From an uncultured Bacteroidota bacterium (GTDB lineage Bacteria > Bacteroidota > Bacteroidia > Flavobacteriales > Flavobacteriaceae), in NCBI GenBank assembly GCA_902595555.1, contig CACJQM010000001.1:270001-334000 (forward strand): a stretch of DNA of 64,000 bases, in the 5' to 3' direction. Every line of letters begins with the position of its first letter. The first letter of the stretch is position 1. Shown piece after piece: positions 1 through 8,998 of this stretch. Made by a program: the position numbers and the translations under genes. The notes under the pieces are model-generated. The model was given only the letters and a program-made list of their open reading frames with translations, searched no databases and had not been told where the DNA came from.

Positions 1-2990
1 ACTCTGGAACAACATGGAAAGCCATTACGGATGATCAAGATTTTTATTCTACAGGTTGTATTACCATAGATCCTCATAATTCATCAAAAATATGGCTTGG
101 AACTGGAGAAAATGTTGGAGGTAGACATGTTGGTATTGGACATGGTGTTTTTGTAAGTGATAACGGAGGAAAGAGTTGGAAATCTATGGGATTAAAATCC
201 TCCGAACACATATCTAAAATTATTGTTAATCCAAAAGATCCAAATATTGTATTTGTAGCTTCACAGGGTCCTCTTTGGTCCTCCGGTGGTGAAAGAGGGT
301 TATACAGAACTGATAATGGAGGAAAAACATGGAAAAACGTTCTAAGTGTTAATGAGTGGACAGGTGTTACTGATATAGCCATTGATCATAATAATCCAAA
401 TATTTTATATGCTGCAACATGGCAAAGACATAGAAATGTGGCTTCATATATGGGAGGTGGACCAGGAACCTCTATATATAAGTCAACAGATCATGGAATT
501 ACATGGACAGAAATTAAAAATGGTTTACCAAGCTCTAATCTTGGAAAAATTGGTTTAGCGATATCTCCTTTTGATAGTTCTATACTATATGCTGCTGTCG
601 AAACTGACAGAAGAAATGGGGCTGTCTATAAGACAACTAATTCTGGTGGAAATTGGAAAAAAATGTCCGATACTGTTTCTGGAGCAACAGGACCTCACTA
701 TTATCAGGAGCTTGTTGCGTCTCCTCATGTATTTGATAAAATATACTTGATGGATACAAAAGTTCAAGTATCAGAGAATGGGGGAGAAGATTTTTATATT
801 ATGAATGAAAGTGATAAACATGTAGACAATCATTCATTGACTTTCAAACTTAGTGATCCAAACTATTTGTTGATTGGAACTGATGGAGGTGTTTATGAAT
901 CTTTTGATGATACTAAATCATGGAAATTTGTTGCAAACCTTCCACTCACACAGTTTTATAAACTTGCTGTTGATGATGCATATCCATTTTACAATATTTT
1001 TGGTGGAACGCAAGACAATAATACACAGGGAGGTCCAAGTAGAACATTTAAAACATCTGGTATTACAAATTCTGATTGGTTTGTACTTCTTGGTGGAGAT
1101 GGTCATCAACCTGCTACTGAGCCAGGTAATCCTGACATTGTTTATGCTCAGTCTCAACAGGGAAATATTCATCGTATTGACAGAACTAATGGAGAAGCTA
1201 CATTTATTAAACCGCAAAATGATTTAAATGAAGACTATGAAAGATTTAATTGGGATTCACCAATATTAGTTAGTTCACATGACCCTAAAACAATATTTTT
1301 TGGATCTCAACGAGTTTGGGTTTCAAATAACAGGGGAGATGATTGGAGGGCAATTTCTGGAGATCTAACTCTTAATCAAGAAAGATTCTCACTACCAATA
1401 ATGGGTAAAGTCCAAAGTTGGGATAATCCTTGGGATGTTTATGCTATGTCCACATATAATACAATAACATCTTTATCTCAATCACCTATTGATGAAAATA
1501 TCATTTACGCAGGAACTGATGATGGTATCATCCAGTATACACAAGACTATGGTCAGACTTGGACTAAAGTTAACGTTGAAAAATTACCAGGTGTTCCAAA
1601 AGGATCTTTCGTAAATGATATAAAGGCAGATTTATTTGATGCAAACACTGTTTATGTATTATTGGATAACCACAAGTTTGGAGATTATAAGCCCTATGTA
1701 TATAAATCTACTGATGGGGGTAAATCATGGAAAGATATTGGGGAGGGAATACCAGATGGTTTTTTATGCTGGAGATTAGTTCAAGATCATGTTGATAGGA
1801 ATTTAATGTTTTTAGGAACAGAATATGGAATATATGTTTCTGTTAATGGTGGTAATAAATGGGTTAAGTTTTCATCTGGTTTACCCACAATTTCGATAAG
1901 AGATTTAGCTATACAAAAAAGAGAAAATGATTTGGTTGCTGCAACATTTGGTAGAGGGTTTTATGTTCTTGATGATTATTCGTCTTTAAGATTTTTATCA
2001 TCAAATTCATTAAAAAGTAATCTAGTGTTTACACCCAGAAAAGCACTTCAATACAGCCCAATAAGATCAGGATCGTCTTCTCAGGGTAGTGATACTTATT
2101 ATGCTAAAAATCCTGACTATGGTGCAATTTTTACTTTTTATTTAAGTGATGAAGTATCAACAAAAAAACAAAAAAGAAAAAAAAGAGAAAAAGAACTTGA
2201 AAAATCTGATTCTGACATACCGTTTCCAGGATGGGATGAGTTAGATGCTGAGCTGAATCAAGACTCACCTCAAATAGTAATTGAAATTTATGACACTAAT
2301 AATGAATTTGTTGATAGATTTTCTAGACCATATAAAAAGGGATTTAATAGGGTTTCATGGGATTTAACTAAAAACTTAAATTCAAATGTTAACTCAGGAT
2401 CATCAAGATCTTATTCACGAAGTATTAGGGTTAATCCAGGAAAATATTCTTTTAACGTATATACAAGTTTTAATGGTCAAGTTAACAAAATTGGAAGTAA
2501 ATTCTTTGAAGTTGAAAGGATAAGATCAGGTGTTTTAGAAAATCCAAATTCCAATTCATTTGAAGACTATGTTATAGAAATTGAAAATACCTATAAAATT
2601 TTCTCTGTAATTAACAATAAATTCAATAAAATTAAAGACAATAATAAATCTCTAATGTCTTTAATATCAAGATCTACAAATTATAGCAACAATGTAAAGT
2701 TGTATAATGAATTAAATAATAGTATTAATGAAATTGATGTTTTTGTCTCTGGAAATAAATCAAAAAAAGATGTTAGAGAAAAGGATATCGAATCAATCTC
2801 AGATAGGCTAGGTGTGGCATCTAGAGGATTAAATTCATCATATGGTCCTACTGGTATGCAGATTTCAAGTTTAGATAAAGCTAAATCCTTAATTAATAAA
2901 TTTGAGGAAATGGTGGATGCTTTAAGTTTAGAATTTACAAAGCTTAAAAATCAAGTAGAATCAGAATTAGATTCTTATATTTTAGATTGA
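1..2990 (+). CDS. Secreted VPS10/sortilin-like BNR-repeat protein, 5' partial
   Basis: The reading frame is already open at base 3 and runs to a TGA at 2988-2990, so the N terminus lies upstream of the window; the ATG at 186 is internal. The visible 995 or so residues carry repeated Asp-box/BNR motifs of the type S/T-x-D-x-G-x-x-W (for example SDNGGKSW, RTDNGGKTW, KSTDHGITW, STDGGKSW), each forming the turn of a beta-propeller blade. After the propeller comes a Lys/Glu-rich linker, a beta-rich segment and a helical C-terminal tail. Families with this layout are annotated as VPS10 or glycosyl-hydrolase BNR proteins; most have no demonstrated enzymatic activity, and I see no sialidase active-site signature. 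Probably exported, but the signal peptide is off the window. Its last 16 bases overlap the convergent DUF3810 gene. Confidence 0.85.
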   Translation, partial: SGTTWKAITDDQDFYSTGCITIDPHNSSKIWLGTGENVGGRHVGIGHGVFVSDNGGKSWKSMGLKSSEHISKIIVNPKDPNIVFVASQGPLWSSGGERGLYRTDNGGKTWKNVLSVNEWTGVTDIAIDHNNPNILYAATWQRHRNVASYMGGGPGTSIYKSTDHGITWTEIKNGLPSSNLGKIGLAISPFDSSILYAAVETDRRNGAVYKTTNSGGNWKKMSDTVSGATGPHYYQELVASPHVFDKIYLMDTKVQVSENGGEDFYIMNESDKHVDNHSLTFKLSDPNYLLIGTDGGVYESFDDTKSWKFVANLPLTQFYKLAVDDAYPFYNIFGGTQDNNTQGGPSRTFKTSGITNSDWFVLLGGDGHQPATEPGNPDIVYAQSQQGNIHRIDRTNGEATFIKPQNDLNEDYERFNWDSPILVSSHDPKTIFFGSQRVWVSNNRGDDWRAISGDLTLNQERFSLPIMGKVQSWDNPWDVYAMSTYNTITSLSQSPIDENIIYAGTDDGIIQYTQDYGQTWTKVNVEKLPGVPKGSFVNDIKADLFDANTVYVLLDNHKFGDYKPYVYKSTDGGKSWKDIGEGIPDGFLCWRLVQDHVDRNLMFLGTEYGIYVSVNGGNKWVKFSSGLPTISIRDLAIQKRENDLVAATFGRGFYVLDDYSSLRFLSSNSLKSNLVFTPRKALQYSPIRSGSSSQGSDTYYAKNPDYGAIFTFYLSDEVSTKKQKRKKREKELEKSDSDIPFPGWDELDAELNQDSPQIVIEIYDTNNEFVDRFSRPYKKGFNRVSWDLTKNLNSNVNSGSSRSYSRSIRVNPGKYSFNVYTSFNGQVNKIGSKFFEVERIRSGVLENPNSNSFEDYVIEIENTYKIFSVINNKFNKIKDNNKSLMSLISRSTNYSNNVKLYNELNNSINEIDVFVSGNKSKKDVREKDIESISDRLGVASRGLNSSYGPTGMQISSLDKAKSLINKFEEMVDALSLEFTKLKNQVESELDSYILD

Positions 2991-4018
2991 TAATTGTTAA
3001 TTAACAAGTCAACAACCAAACTGTATGTTTTTATACCCGCTTTTTGGTTGTTGATTTTTAAGAAAATATCATAATTTTTTTTGAAAAAACTTTCGTATTT
3101 ATTTTGGTATTTTAAATAGTATTCATTTTTCTGCTGTATGTTTTTAATTACACCAACATTTAAATTTTTGATGTATAGTTTGTGTAATTCAGGGTCTATC
3201 TTTCTTATTTCAGCTAGCAAATACTGGACAGCCATTAAATGTCCAGAATATCTTAAATAATTATTTTCGCTTTTTGATAGAGTTTCTATAGCTATGTAGT
3301 TTGCTTCATCTTCAAATGCATATCCTATTTGATGTGCGATTTCGTGTGAAATAGTAACTGGAATTGAAATATCAGGAATATTATAATTGATATTTGCCTC
3401 AAGTGTAAATGGATTAATATATCCAGAGAAGCCCATGTATGAAAGTGGAGTTGAAAAGAGTGATTTTTTTACAGGAAAACTATGTATCTGCTTATTTTCA
3501 AACATCCAATTACTTTTTTTAATTGACTTGATACATTCATTCTTAACTTGAAAAAAACTAAGTTTTGATTCTACTTTTTCCTGACTGGTTTTAGATAATG
3601 CAATTTGTAAATCATTTGTTTTTTTAATGTAATATTGAGTTGTTGAATAGAGTTCTTCTTTAGAGTAATCATTAGTTTTTAATGATTCAAATTCTGATTT
3701 TAGATTATAATTAAAACCCCATGACCAGTAAAAAAAACAATAAATTATAATTGGAATTTTAATAATAAAATAAAGCTTATCTCTTCTTCTTTCAATTCTA
3801 AAAAAATAAATGATTACAAATAATGGAAATACAAAATAGATTATATCTCCAATAGCGATACTTGAATATATAAATACAAAAGATAAAATACTAAACCATT
3901 CGGTATAAATCGGGTAGTAAAAATTCTCAATATTAATTATTGAAGTTTTGTTAATTGTTAATGTAAGTAAGAAAATAGTTAAAAAAACAAGAGATGATGT
4001 TTTTAAAATACTATTCAT
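2975..4018 (-). CDS. DUF3810 family membrane protein with HExxH motif
   Basis: A 347-residue protein with an N-terminal hydrophobic segment (about 8-22), two further membrane segments (about 43-73 and 85-101) and a soluble C-terminal half. Residues 225-229 read HEIAH, followed by an EDEAN segment near 236-240. This is the HExxH zinc-protease-like signature typical of the Bacteroidota DUF3810 family. The substrate is unknown, and metalloprotease activity is inferred from the motif only. It is the last gene of a leftward operon (nrnA, peptidyl-prolyl isomerase, DUF3810), starting 2 bases after the isomerase gene. Its 3' end overlaps the convergent BNR-repeat gene by 16 bases. Confidence 0.85.
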   Translation of the reverse strand: MNSILKTSSLVFLTIFLLTLTINKTSIINIENFYYPIYTEWFSILSFVFIYSSIAIGDIIYFVFPLFVIIYFFRIERRRDKLYFIIKIPIIIYCFFYWSWGFNYNLKSEFESLKTNDYSKEELYSTTQYYIKKTNDLQIALSKTSQEKVESKLSFFQVKNECIKSIKKSNWMFENKQIHSFPVKKSLFSTPLSYMGFSGYINPFTLEANINYNIPDISIPVTISHEIAHQIGYAFEDEANYIAIETLSKSENNYLRYSGHLMAVQYLLAEIRKIDPELHKLYIKNLNVGVIKNIQQKNEYYLKYQNKYESFFKKNYDIFLKINNQKAGIKTYSLVVDLLINNYQSKI

Positions 4019-4020
4019 TT

Positions 4021-5100
4021 CTACTTTTGATCAACTATTTCAACTTCAAAAATTAAATTTGATTTTGCAGGGATTCCTCTAGATTCAGTTTCTCCGTAAG
4101 CTAAATAGTATGGCAAGAATAGTGTTGCCTTGTCTCCAACATTTAACAGTTTTAAACCTTCCTTGAAACCCTGAATCATCATATCTTTTGGACCTACTTT
4201 TGCTTCAATAGGTGAATATCCACCAGCTTGAGCCCTTCTCTTGTCAACCATATTGTACTTTTCAGCTACCTTTAGAATGGAAGTGTCTAAAAGGTTCCCG
4301 TCTTCGAAATAAACTGCATAGTGAGTTAATACAACTTTATTTTCGTCAACCTTATCTCCTTCACCATTTTCATTTATAAAATATTTAAGTCCTGTTTCAG
4401 TTTCAGTTGCATCATTTTTTAGTTTAGAATGTATAGTTGAAACATCCTCCTTTAATTTTAACAACTGTTTTTCAGCTTCTTTTTTTCTTTTTTCTTCTTC
4501 TTTAAAATGATTAGTAAAAACTTTAGTAGCATTAAATTTTTTTGCGCCGCTACCATCTCTGATTATTTCAACGGTTAAAATTGAATCACCTTGTTCTATT
4601 TTATCCACAATATCTTGCCCCTCTAACACTTTTCCAAATACAGTGTGAGCACCATCAAGCCATGGAGTTTCTTTGTGAGTTATGAAAAACTGACTTCCAT
4701 TTGTTCCAGGACCTGCATTTGCCATGGAAAGAATACCAGCTGAATCATGCTTAAGTTCATCAACAAATTCATCTTTAAAATTATATCCAGGAGATCCGGA
4801 ACCACTTCCTGTTGGATCTCCACCTTGAATCATAAAATCTGGAATAACCCTATGAAAAGTCAAACCGTCATAATATTTTTTTCCTTTATACTGATCACTT
4901 ACTTCCTTGTTTTTGCCTTCGGCAAGTGATATGAAATTTGCTACTGTTACAGGCGTTTGATTGTAAAACAATTCTGTTTTAATAATTCCTTTATTAGTTT
5001 CTATTGATGCATAAATTACACCGTCGTTATTTTTTTGTGACATATTACATGAAAAATTAATAGTTAATAATAGTATTAAAATGTATTTTTTTGAATTCAT
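4021..5100 (-). CDS. Peptidyl-prolyl isomerase lipoprotein, cyclophilin-FKBP fusion
   Basis: A 359-residue protein with a lipoprotein signal (hydrophobic stretch ending in NFSCN, acylated Cys at about 18), so it should be an envelope lipoprotein. Residues about 28-195 form a cyclophilin-type isomerase domain ([51 protein letters not shown]). After a charged helical linker at about 200-230, residues about 235-358 match an FKBP-type domain ([14 protein letters not shown], then [20 protein letters not shown] and YGE). Two unrelated isomerase folds are thus joined. The gene lies 9 bases after nrnA and 2 bases before DUF3810, in one operon. In gliding flavobacteria the FKBP lipoprotein GldI is often coded nearby; no separate gldI is seen here. 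Likely role: proline isomerisation and folding of exported proteins. Confidence 0.88.
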   Translation of the reverse strand: MNSKKYILILLLTINFSCNMSQKNNDGVIYASIETNKGIIKTELFYNQTPVTVANFISLAEGKNKEVSDQYKGKKYYDGLTFHRVIPDFMIQGGDPTGSGSGSPGYNFKDEFVDELKHDSAGILSMANAGPGTNGSQFFITHKETPWLDGAHTVFGKVLEGQDIVDKIEQGDSILTVEIIRDGSGAKKFNATKVFTNHFKEEEKRKKEAEKQLLKLKEDVSTIHSKLKNDATETETGLKYFINENGEGDKVDENKVVLTHYAVYFEDGNLLDTSILKVAEKYNMVDKRRAQAGGYSPIEAKVGPKDMMIQGFKEGLKLLNVGDKATLFLPYYLAYGETESRGIPAKSNLIFEVEIVDQK

Positions 5101-5109
5101 AATTTAATT

Positions 5110-6114
5110 TTAAAAATTAAAGTCTGTTAGTGATTTTTTAAACTTTTCAACTGCATCATCAATTGTGCCTGTATATTTACCTCCAGCAGCGTTTTTGTGA
5201 CCACCACCATTAAAGAACTTTTTTGCAAATTTATCGCAAGGAAAGATATTTTTAGATCTAAAAGATATTTTTACATTATCCATTTCCTCAATATCCTCAA
5301 TAAAAATTGCTGTAAAGTCAATATTTTTTAGGGATAGGCCATAATTTACAAGACCTTCTGTATCACCTTTTTTATAGTTATTTTCAATTAGTTGATTCTT
5401 TGAAAGTCTCATGTATGTTGTTTTCTTTTCTTTAATTTGATTTAAGCTATTTAGTGCAGACCCTAATATCCTTAGTTTACTGAGATTATTGCTATTGTAA
5501 ATATTGTTATAAATTTTCGAATGATCTATCCCTTTTTTCATTAAAGATGATAAAATTGAGTGAGTTTCACTATTAACACCATTATACTGAAATGATCCTG
5601 TGTCAGTCATCATCCCTAGATAAATACATGTAGATATGTCTCTGTCAATTAAATCAGTATCACTAATCTGTGTGATTATTTTAAAGATTAATTCACAAGT
5701 TGAGGATATATCAGGATAGGAAAATGTAATATTGGAGTAGTCTGAGGGTGATTGATGGTGATCAATCATAATAATTTCATGTTTTTTCAAATTGATTGCT
5801 TCACCTACCAAACCACATCTATTTAGGTCATTAAAATCAAGAGTAAATACAATATCAGAGTTAGCAATCAGTTTATTAGCTCTCTCAACATTCTCATCAA
5901 AGATTATAATGTCATTGCACCCTGGAATCCAGTTTAAAAAATCTGGATGTTTATTAGGAGTAATAACATTAACATTATGATTCATTTTTTTAAGAAAATG
6001 ATATAATGCTAAACTACTTCCGACAGCATCACCGTCCGGATTGGTATGCGTTGTAATAATAATTTTCTTTTCTTTGGAAAGTATCTTTTTGAGTTCTTTT
6101 ATTTTTCCTAGCAT
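5110..6114 (-). CDS. nrnA: DHH-DHHA1 phosphoesterase, NrnA-type oligoribonuclease/pAp phosphatase
   Basis: A 334-residue protein with the complete RecJ-like DHH signature: HTNPDGDAVGSS at 23-34, DFND at 93-96, the DHH triad at 118-120, and the C-terminal DHHA1 motif GGGHKNAAGG near 305. Length and motif order fit NrnA proteins, which hydrolyse short RNA oligonucleotides and 3'-phosphoadenosine-5'-phosphate using Mn2+. It is the first gene of a leftward three-gene operon with the isomerase lipoprotein and DUF3810. A TAnnTTTG box lies 8 bases before the start codon. It runs divergently from the small membrane-protein/mutL operon across an 84-base gap. Confidence 0.88.
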   Translation of the reverse strand: MLGKIKELKKILSKEKKIIITTHTNPDGDAVGSSLALYHFLKKMNHNVNVITPNKHPDFLNWIPGCNDIIIFDENVERANKLIANSDIVFTLDFNDLNRCGLVGEAINLKKHEIIMIDHHQSPSDYSNITFSYPDISSTCELIFKIITQISDTDLIDRDISTCIYLGMMTDTGSFQYNGVNSETHSILSSLMKKGIDHSKIYNNIYNSNNLSKLRILGSALNSLNQIKEKKTTYMRLSKNQLIENNYKKGDTEGLVNYGLSLKNIDFTAIFIEDIEEMDNVKISFRSKNIFPCDKFAKKFFNGGGHKNAAGGKYTGTIDDAVEKFKKSLTDFNF

Positions 6115-6122
6115 AATTTTTT

Positions 6123-6130
6123 CAAAGATA
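6123..6130 (-). promoter_or_regulatory. Candidate -7 promoter box for nrnA
   Basis: The minus strand reads TATCTTTG, matching the Bacteroidota -7 consensus TAnnTTTG, and ends 8 bases before the nrnA start codon, which would give an almost leaderless mRNA. No clear TTTG at -33 is visible. A chance match is possible in such AT-rich sequence. Confidence 0.4.
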
Positions 6131-6198
6131 AGGATTACTTTAGGAATTTTTAAAGTATACTTGGAGGCATTTTTTGTAAATTTATTTAAAATTAAAAA

Positions 6199-6486
6199 TT
6201 GAGTTTAATAAATATTTTTAGAAGGCCAAGGAATAAAAAGTTTAGGTATTCACCTAGATATTCAAAATCAAATAAAACTAATTTATATGGTTTTGATTCA
6301 GCCTATTCAAAACACAGAGAATCGAACAGTGTTTTTGACAAATCAAATGCATGGGATGAGGCTAGATTAAGGTCAAGAAATCGCTCAAATAGTTTGTTCT
6401 CAAAAACCATACTTTTTATTATAATACTTCTTACCCTAATTTTTCTCTATATAATTGACTTTGATTTATCAATTTTTTTTAAATGA
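6199..6486 (+). CDS. Small conserved membrane protein upstream of mutL
   Basis: A 95-residue protein with a TTG start; no ATG is available in frame near the beginning. The N-terminal two thirds are basic and polar (FRRPRNKKFRYSPRYSK), followed by a C-terminal hydrophobic helix at about 71-90 ending IDFDLSIFF. This is the small protein that precedes mutL in many flavobacteria; from memory it often carries the label 'riboflavin synthase subunit beta', for which nothing in this sequence gives support. It looks like a tail-anchored inner-membrane protein of unknown role. Its stop overlaps the mutL start by 4 bases (ATGA), indicating translational coupling. Confidence 0.75.
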   Translation: MSLINIFRRPRNKKFRYSPRYSKSNKTNLYGFDSAYSKHRESNSVFDKSNAWDEARLRSRNRSNSLFSKTILFIIILLTLIFLYIIDFDLSIFFK

Positions 6487-8261
6487 AAGCAACTATTAAT
6501 AAATTATCAATTGATTTAATCAATAAAATTGCAGCTGGGGAAGTTATTCAAAGACCATCTTCAGTAATTAAAGAGCTTGTTGAAAATTCAATTGATGCAG
6601 AATCAACTGATATTAAATTATTGATCAAGGATTATGGTAAAACCTTAATTGAGATAAGTGACAATGGGGTTGGTATGAATGAAAAAGATTTGAGATTATG
6701 TTTTTTAAAGCACACAACGTCTAAAATTTCAAAATCTAGTGACCTTTTCTCTTTGACTACCAATGGTTTTAGAGGTGAAGCAATCTCAAGTATTTCCTCT
6801 GTTGCTAAAATTAAAATCTCATCATCTAATAATAATGATGGAGTTAGAAATGTTTTATTTATAGAAAACGGAGAAATCACTAAATTTAATCAAGAAGGTG
6901 GTTTAAGGGGAACTACAATTAGTGTAAGTAGTCTTTTTTATAATGTTCCTGCAAGACGAAAGTTTTTAAAGTCAGACAATGTAGAGCTCAGACATATAAT
7001 TAGTGAGTTTTCACGACAATCCCTTTGTAATCCTGGCTTATCTTTTTCTCTAAAACATAATGCTAAAGATTTATATGTTTTAAATAAATCAAATTTGAAA
7101 GAAAGAATTACTCGTTTATTTTCTAAGAATATTGATAAGAAGTTGGTGCCAATAGATGAGATAACTGATATAGCATCAATTAATGGCTACGTTTTCAAAC
7201 CTGAATTCCTGAACAAAACCAATTCTCTTCAGTTTTTTTTTGTTAATGGTAGATTTATAAGAAATAGTTATTTAAGTCATTCTATAGCTACTGCATACGA
7301 AGGTTTGATTAAGCCTGAGCTTCGACCATCATATATTTTATTTATTGAAACACCTGCTAATCAAATTGATGTTAATGTTCATCCTAATAAAATTGAAGTT
7401 AAGTTTGAAAATGAAAGTTCATTGTATTCAATTATTCGATCCAGTGTAAGACATGCTCTTGGAAAATTTAATATATCTCCAAATATTGATTTCAGTGACA
7501 ATGTTAATATATCTATGCCAAACATGCATACTTCTAAAATATCTACACCATCAATAGATTTTAATAATGATTTTAATCCTTTTAAAAATCCAGGAGGAAA
7601 TGTTAATGATGAAATAAATGAAATAAATACAGGTTCTATAGATCAAAAGCTATCTTCATCAATGGACATATTTAGCGAACATGATTTAACAGCCTCATCA
7701 ACATATTCAAGTTTTAATTTTTTAAACAAGTTTATTGTTACAAAAACAAAGTCTGAGCTATTGATAATTAACATAAGAAAAGCATATCAAAGAATATTAT
7801 ATGAGAGAATTTTGTCTGAAATGAATAATAAAACGAATGTATCTCAGACCCTTCTCTTCCCTGTAAAATTCAGTTTTAGCGAATCTGATTTTAGCATATT
7901 AATTAAATTAAAAAAGGCTCTGATTCATCTTGGCTTCATTTTTGAAAAATTTTCAAATAATGAAATAGAAGTTTCTGGAATTCATCCTGTATTTAAGCAT
8001 GATGGGTTAGAGGAGTTCTTTAATGAACTCATTGAAAATGAAATTTTAAATTATAAAGAGCATTCCTCAAGTATGAATGATTATTTAGCCAAATTAATTT
8101 GTTTATCTAAATCTATAAATATTAGTCATTTAGTTAATGAACAAGAACAAATTTTACTTTTAAATCAGCTTTTTGCTTGTAAAGACTCAAAATTTACACC
8201 TGAGAATAAAAAAATTTATATTGCAATTGAGGATAAAGAAATTAATACAAAGTTTAAATAA
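6483..8261 (+). CDS. mutL: DNA mismatch repair protein MutL
   Basis: A 592-residue protein with a GHKL ATPase N-terminal domain: NKIAAGEVIQRPSSVIKELV with catalytic Glu31 and Asn35, DNGVGM, TTSKI, and GFRGEAISSISSV. The transducer domain follows to about 330, then a low-complexity linker (about 340-415) and a dimerisation domain. MutL couples MutS mismatch recognition to strand excision. Where endonuclease-type MutL has the metal-binding DQHAxxER motif, this protein reads NIRKAYQR (430-437), and no C-terminal Cys-Pro-His zinc motif is visible, so nicking activity is doubtful. It overlaps the upstream small ORF by 4 bases and the downstream rhomboid by 1 base. Confidence 0.93.
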   Translation: MKATINKLSIDLINKIAAGEVIQRPSSVIKELVENSIDAESTDIKLLIKDYGKTLIEISDNGVGMNEKDLRLCFLKHTTSKISKSSDLFSLTTNGFRGEAISSISSVAKIKISSSNNNDGVRNVLFIENGEITKFNQEGGLRGTTISVSSLFYNVPARRKFLKSDNVELRHIISEFSRQSLCNPGLSFSLKHNAKDLYVLNKSNLKERITRLFSKNIDKKLVPIDEITDIASINGYVFKPEFLNKTNSLQFFFVNGRFIRNSYLSHSIATAYEGLIKPELRPSYILFIETPANQIDVNVHPNKIEVKFENESSLYSIIRSSVRHALGKFNISPNIDFSDNVNISMPNMHTSKISTPSIDFNNDFNPFKNPGGNVNDEINEINTGSIDQKLSSSMDIFSEHDLTASSTYSSFNFLNKFIVTKTKSELLIINIRKAYQRILYERILSEMNNKTNVSQTLLFPVKFSFSESDFSILIKLKKALIHLGFIFEKFSNNEIEVSGIHPVFKHDGLEEFFNELIENEILNYKEHSSSMNDYLAKLICLSKSINISHLVNEQEQILLLNQLFACKDSKFTPENKKIYIAIEDKEINTKFK

Positions 8262-8998
8262 TGGGAAATACTCCAAGAGTTATTATACATCTGTTGATAA
8301 TCAATGTCATTTTTTTCTTTGGCTCTAAAGTATCAGGTGCAATAAGTAATGATTTTTTAGCTCTTCATTACTTTGAAAACGATAAGTTTATTATATCTCA
8401 ATTATTTACACACCTTTTTATGCATGGTAATGAAGCTCATCTATTTTTTAACATGTTTGGCTTATGGATGTTTGGTTCAACTTTGGCAAATATATGGGGA
8501 ACTAATAAGTTTTTATTCTTCTATATATCCTCAGGGTTAGGGGCTGCAATAGTACAAATGATAATGTATTATTTAAATATTGATTCAGTAACATCTACAT
8601 TGTTAGAATACGGCGTTTCTAATGAAATAATTTTAAATATACTTAAAACAGGATCTGCTAATCCCATGATTTTTGAATATGTTCCCCAGTCAAAACTCGC
8701 AAGTATGGTTGGAGATTATAATGCAGTTATGGTTGGAGCCTCTGGAGCAATTTATGGTGTTTTAGTTGCATTCACATTTATGTTTCCAAATTCTAAATTG
8801 ATGTTGTTGTTTCCTCCAATTCCAGTAAAAGCTAAGTACTTAATTCCTTTAATAATTTTAGGAGATTTTTTCTTTGGATTTACATCTGCTTCCATTGGAC
8901 CAATTGCGCACTTTGCTCATATTGGTGGTGCATTTACTGGCTTTGTTATGATGTGGTATTGGAAAAATAATCAGTTTAATAAAAACAGATGGAATTAA
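8261..8998 (+). CDS. Rhomboid family intramembrane serine protease (1)
   Basis: A 245-residue polytopic protein with the rhomboid hallmarks: HLFMHGNEAHLFFNMFGLW in the L1/TM2 region (51-69), the catalytic serine in GASG (Ser161), and the catalytic histidine in AHIGG (His220). Rhomboids cleave transmembrane segments of membrane proteins within the bilayer. The insertion between TM3 and TM4 (about 105-150) is typical of the longer Bacteroidota members. It overlaps mutL by 1 base and the second rhomboid gene by 10 bases, so the four genes from 6199 to 9822 form one operon. Confidence 0.9.
   Translation: MGNTPRVIIHLLIINVIFFFGSKVSGAISNDFLALHYFENDKFIISQLFTHLFMHGNEAHLFFNMFGLWMFGSTLANIWGTNKFLFFYISSGLGAAIVQMIMYYLNIDSVTSTLLEYGVSNEIILNILKTGSANPMIFEYVPQSKLASMVGDYNAVMVGASGAIYGVLVAFTFMFPNSKLMLLFPPIPVKAKYLIPLIILGDFFFGFTSASIGPIAHFAHIGGAFTGFVMMWYWKNNQFNKNRWN

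Noticed and set aside
874-1227. 117-residue frame inside the BNR gene, and the antisense frame at 918-1217
   Set aside because: Both are out-of-frame shadows of a clearly coding sequence.
186-2990. ATG at 186 as the true start of the BNR-repeat gene
   Set aside because: The same frame is open back to base 3 and encodes further Asp-box repeat sequence (DNGGKSW), so the gene begins upstream of the window.
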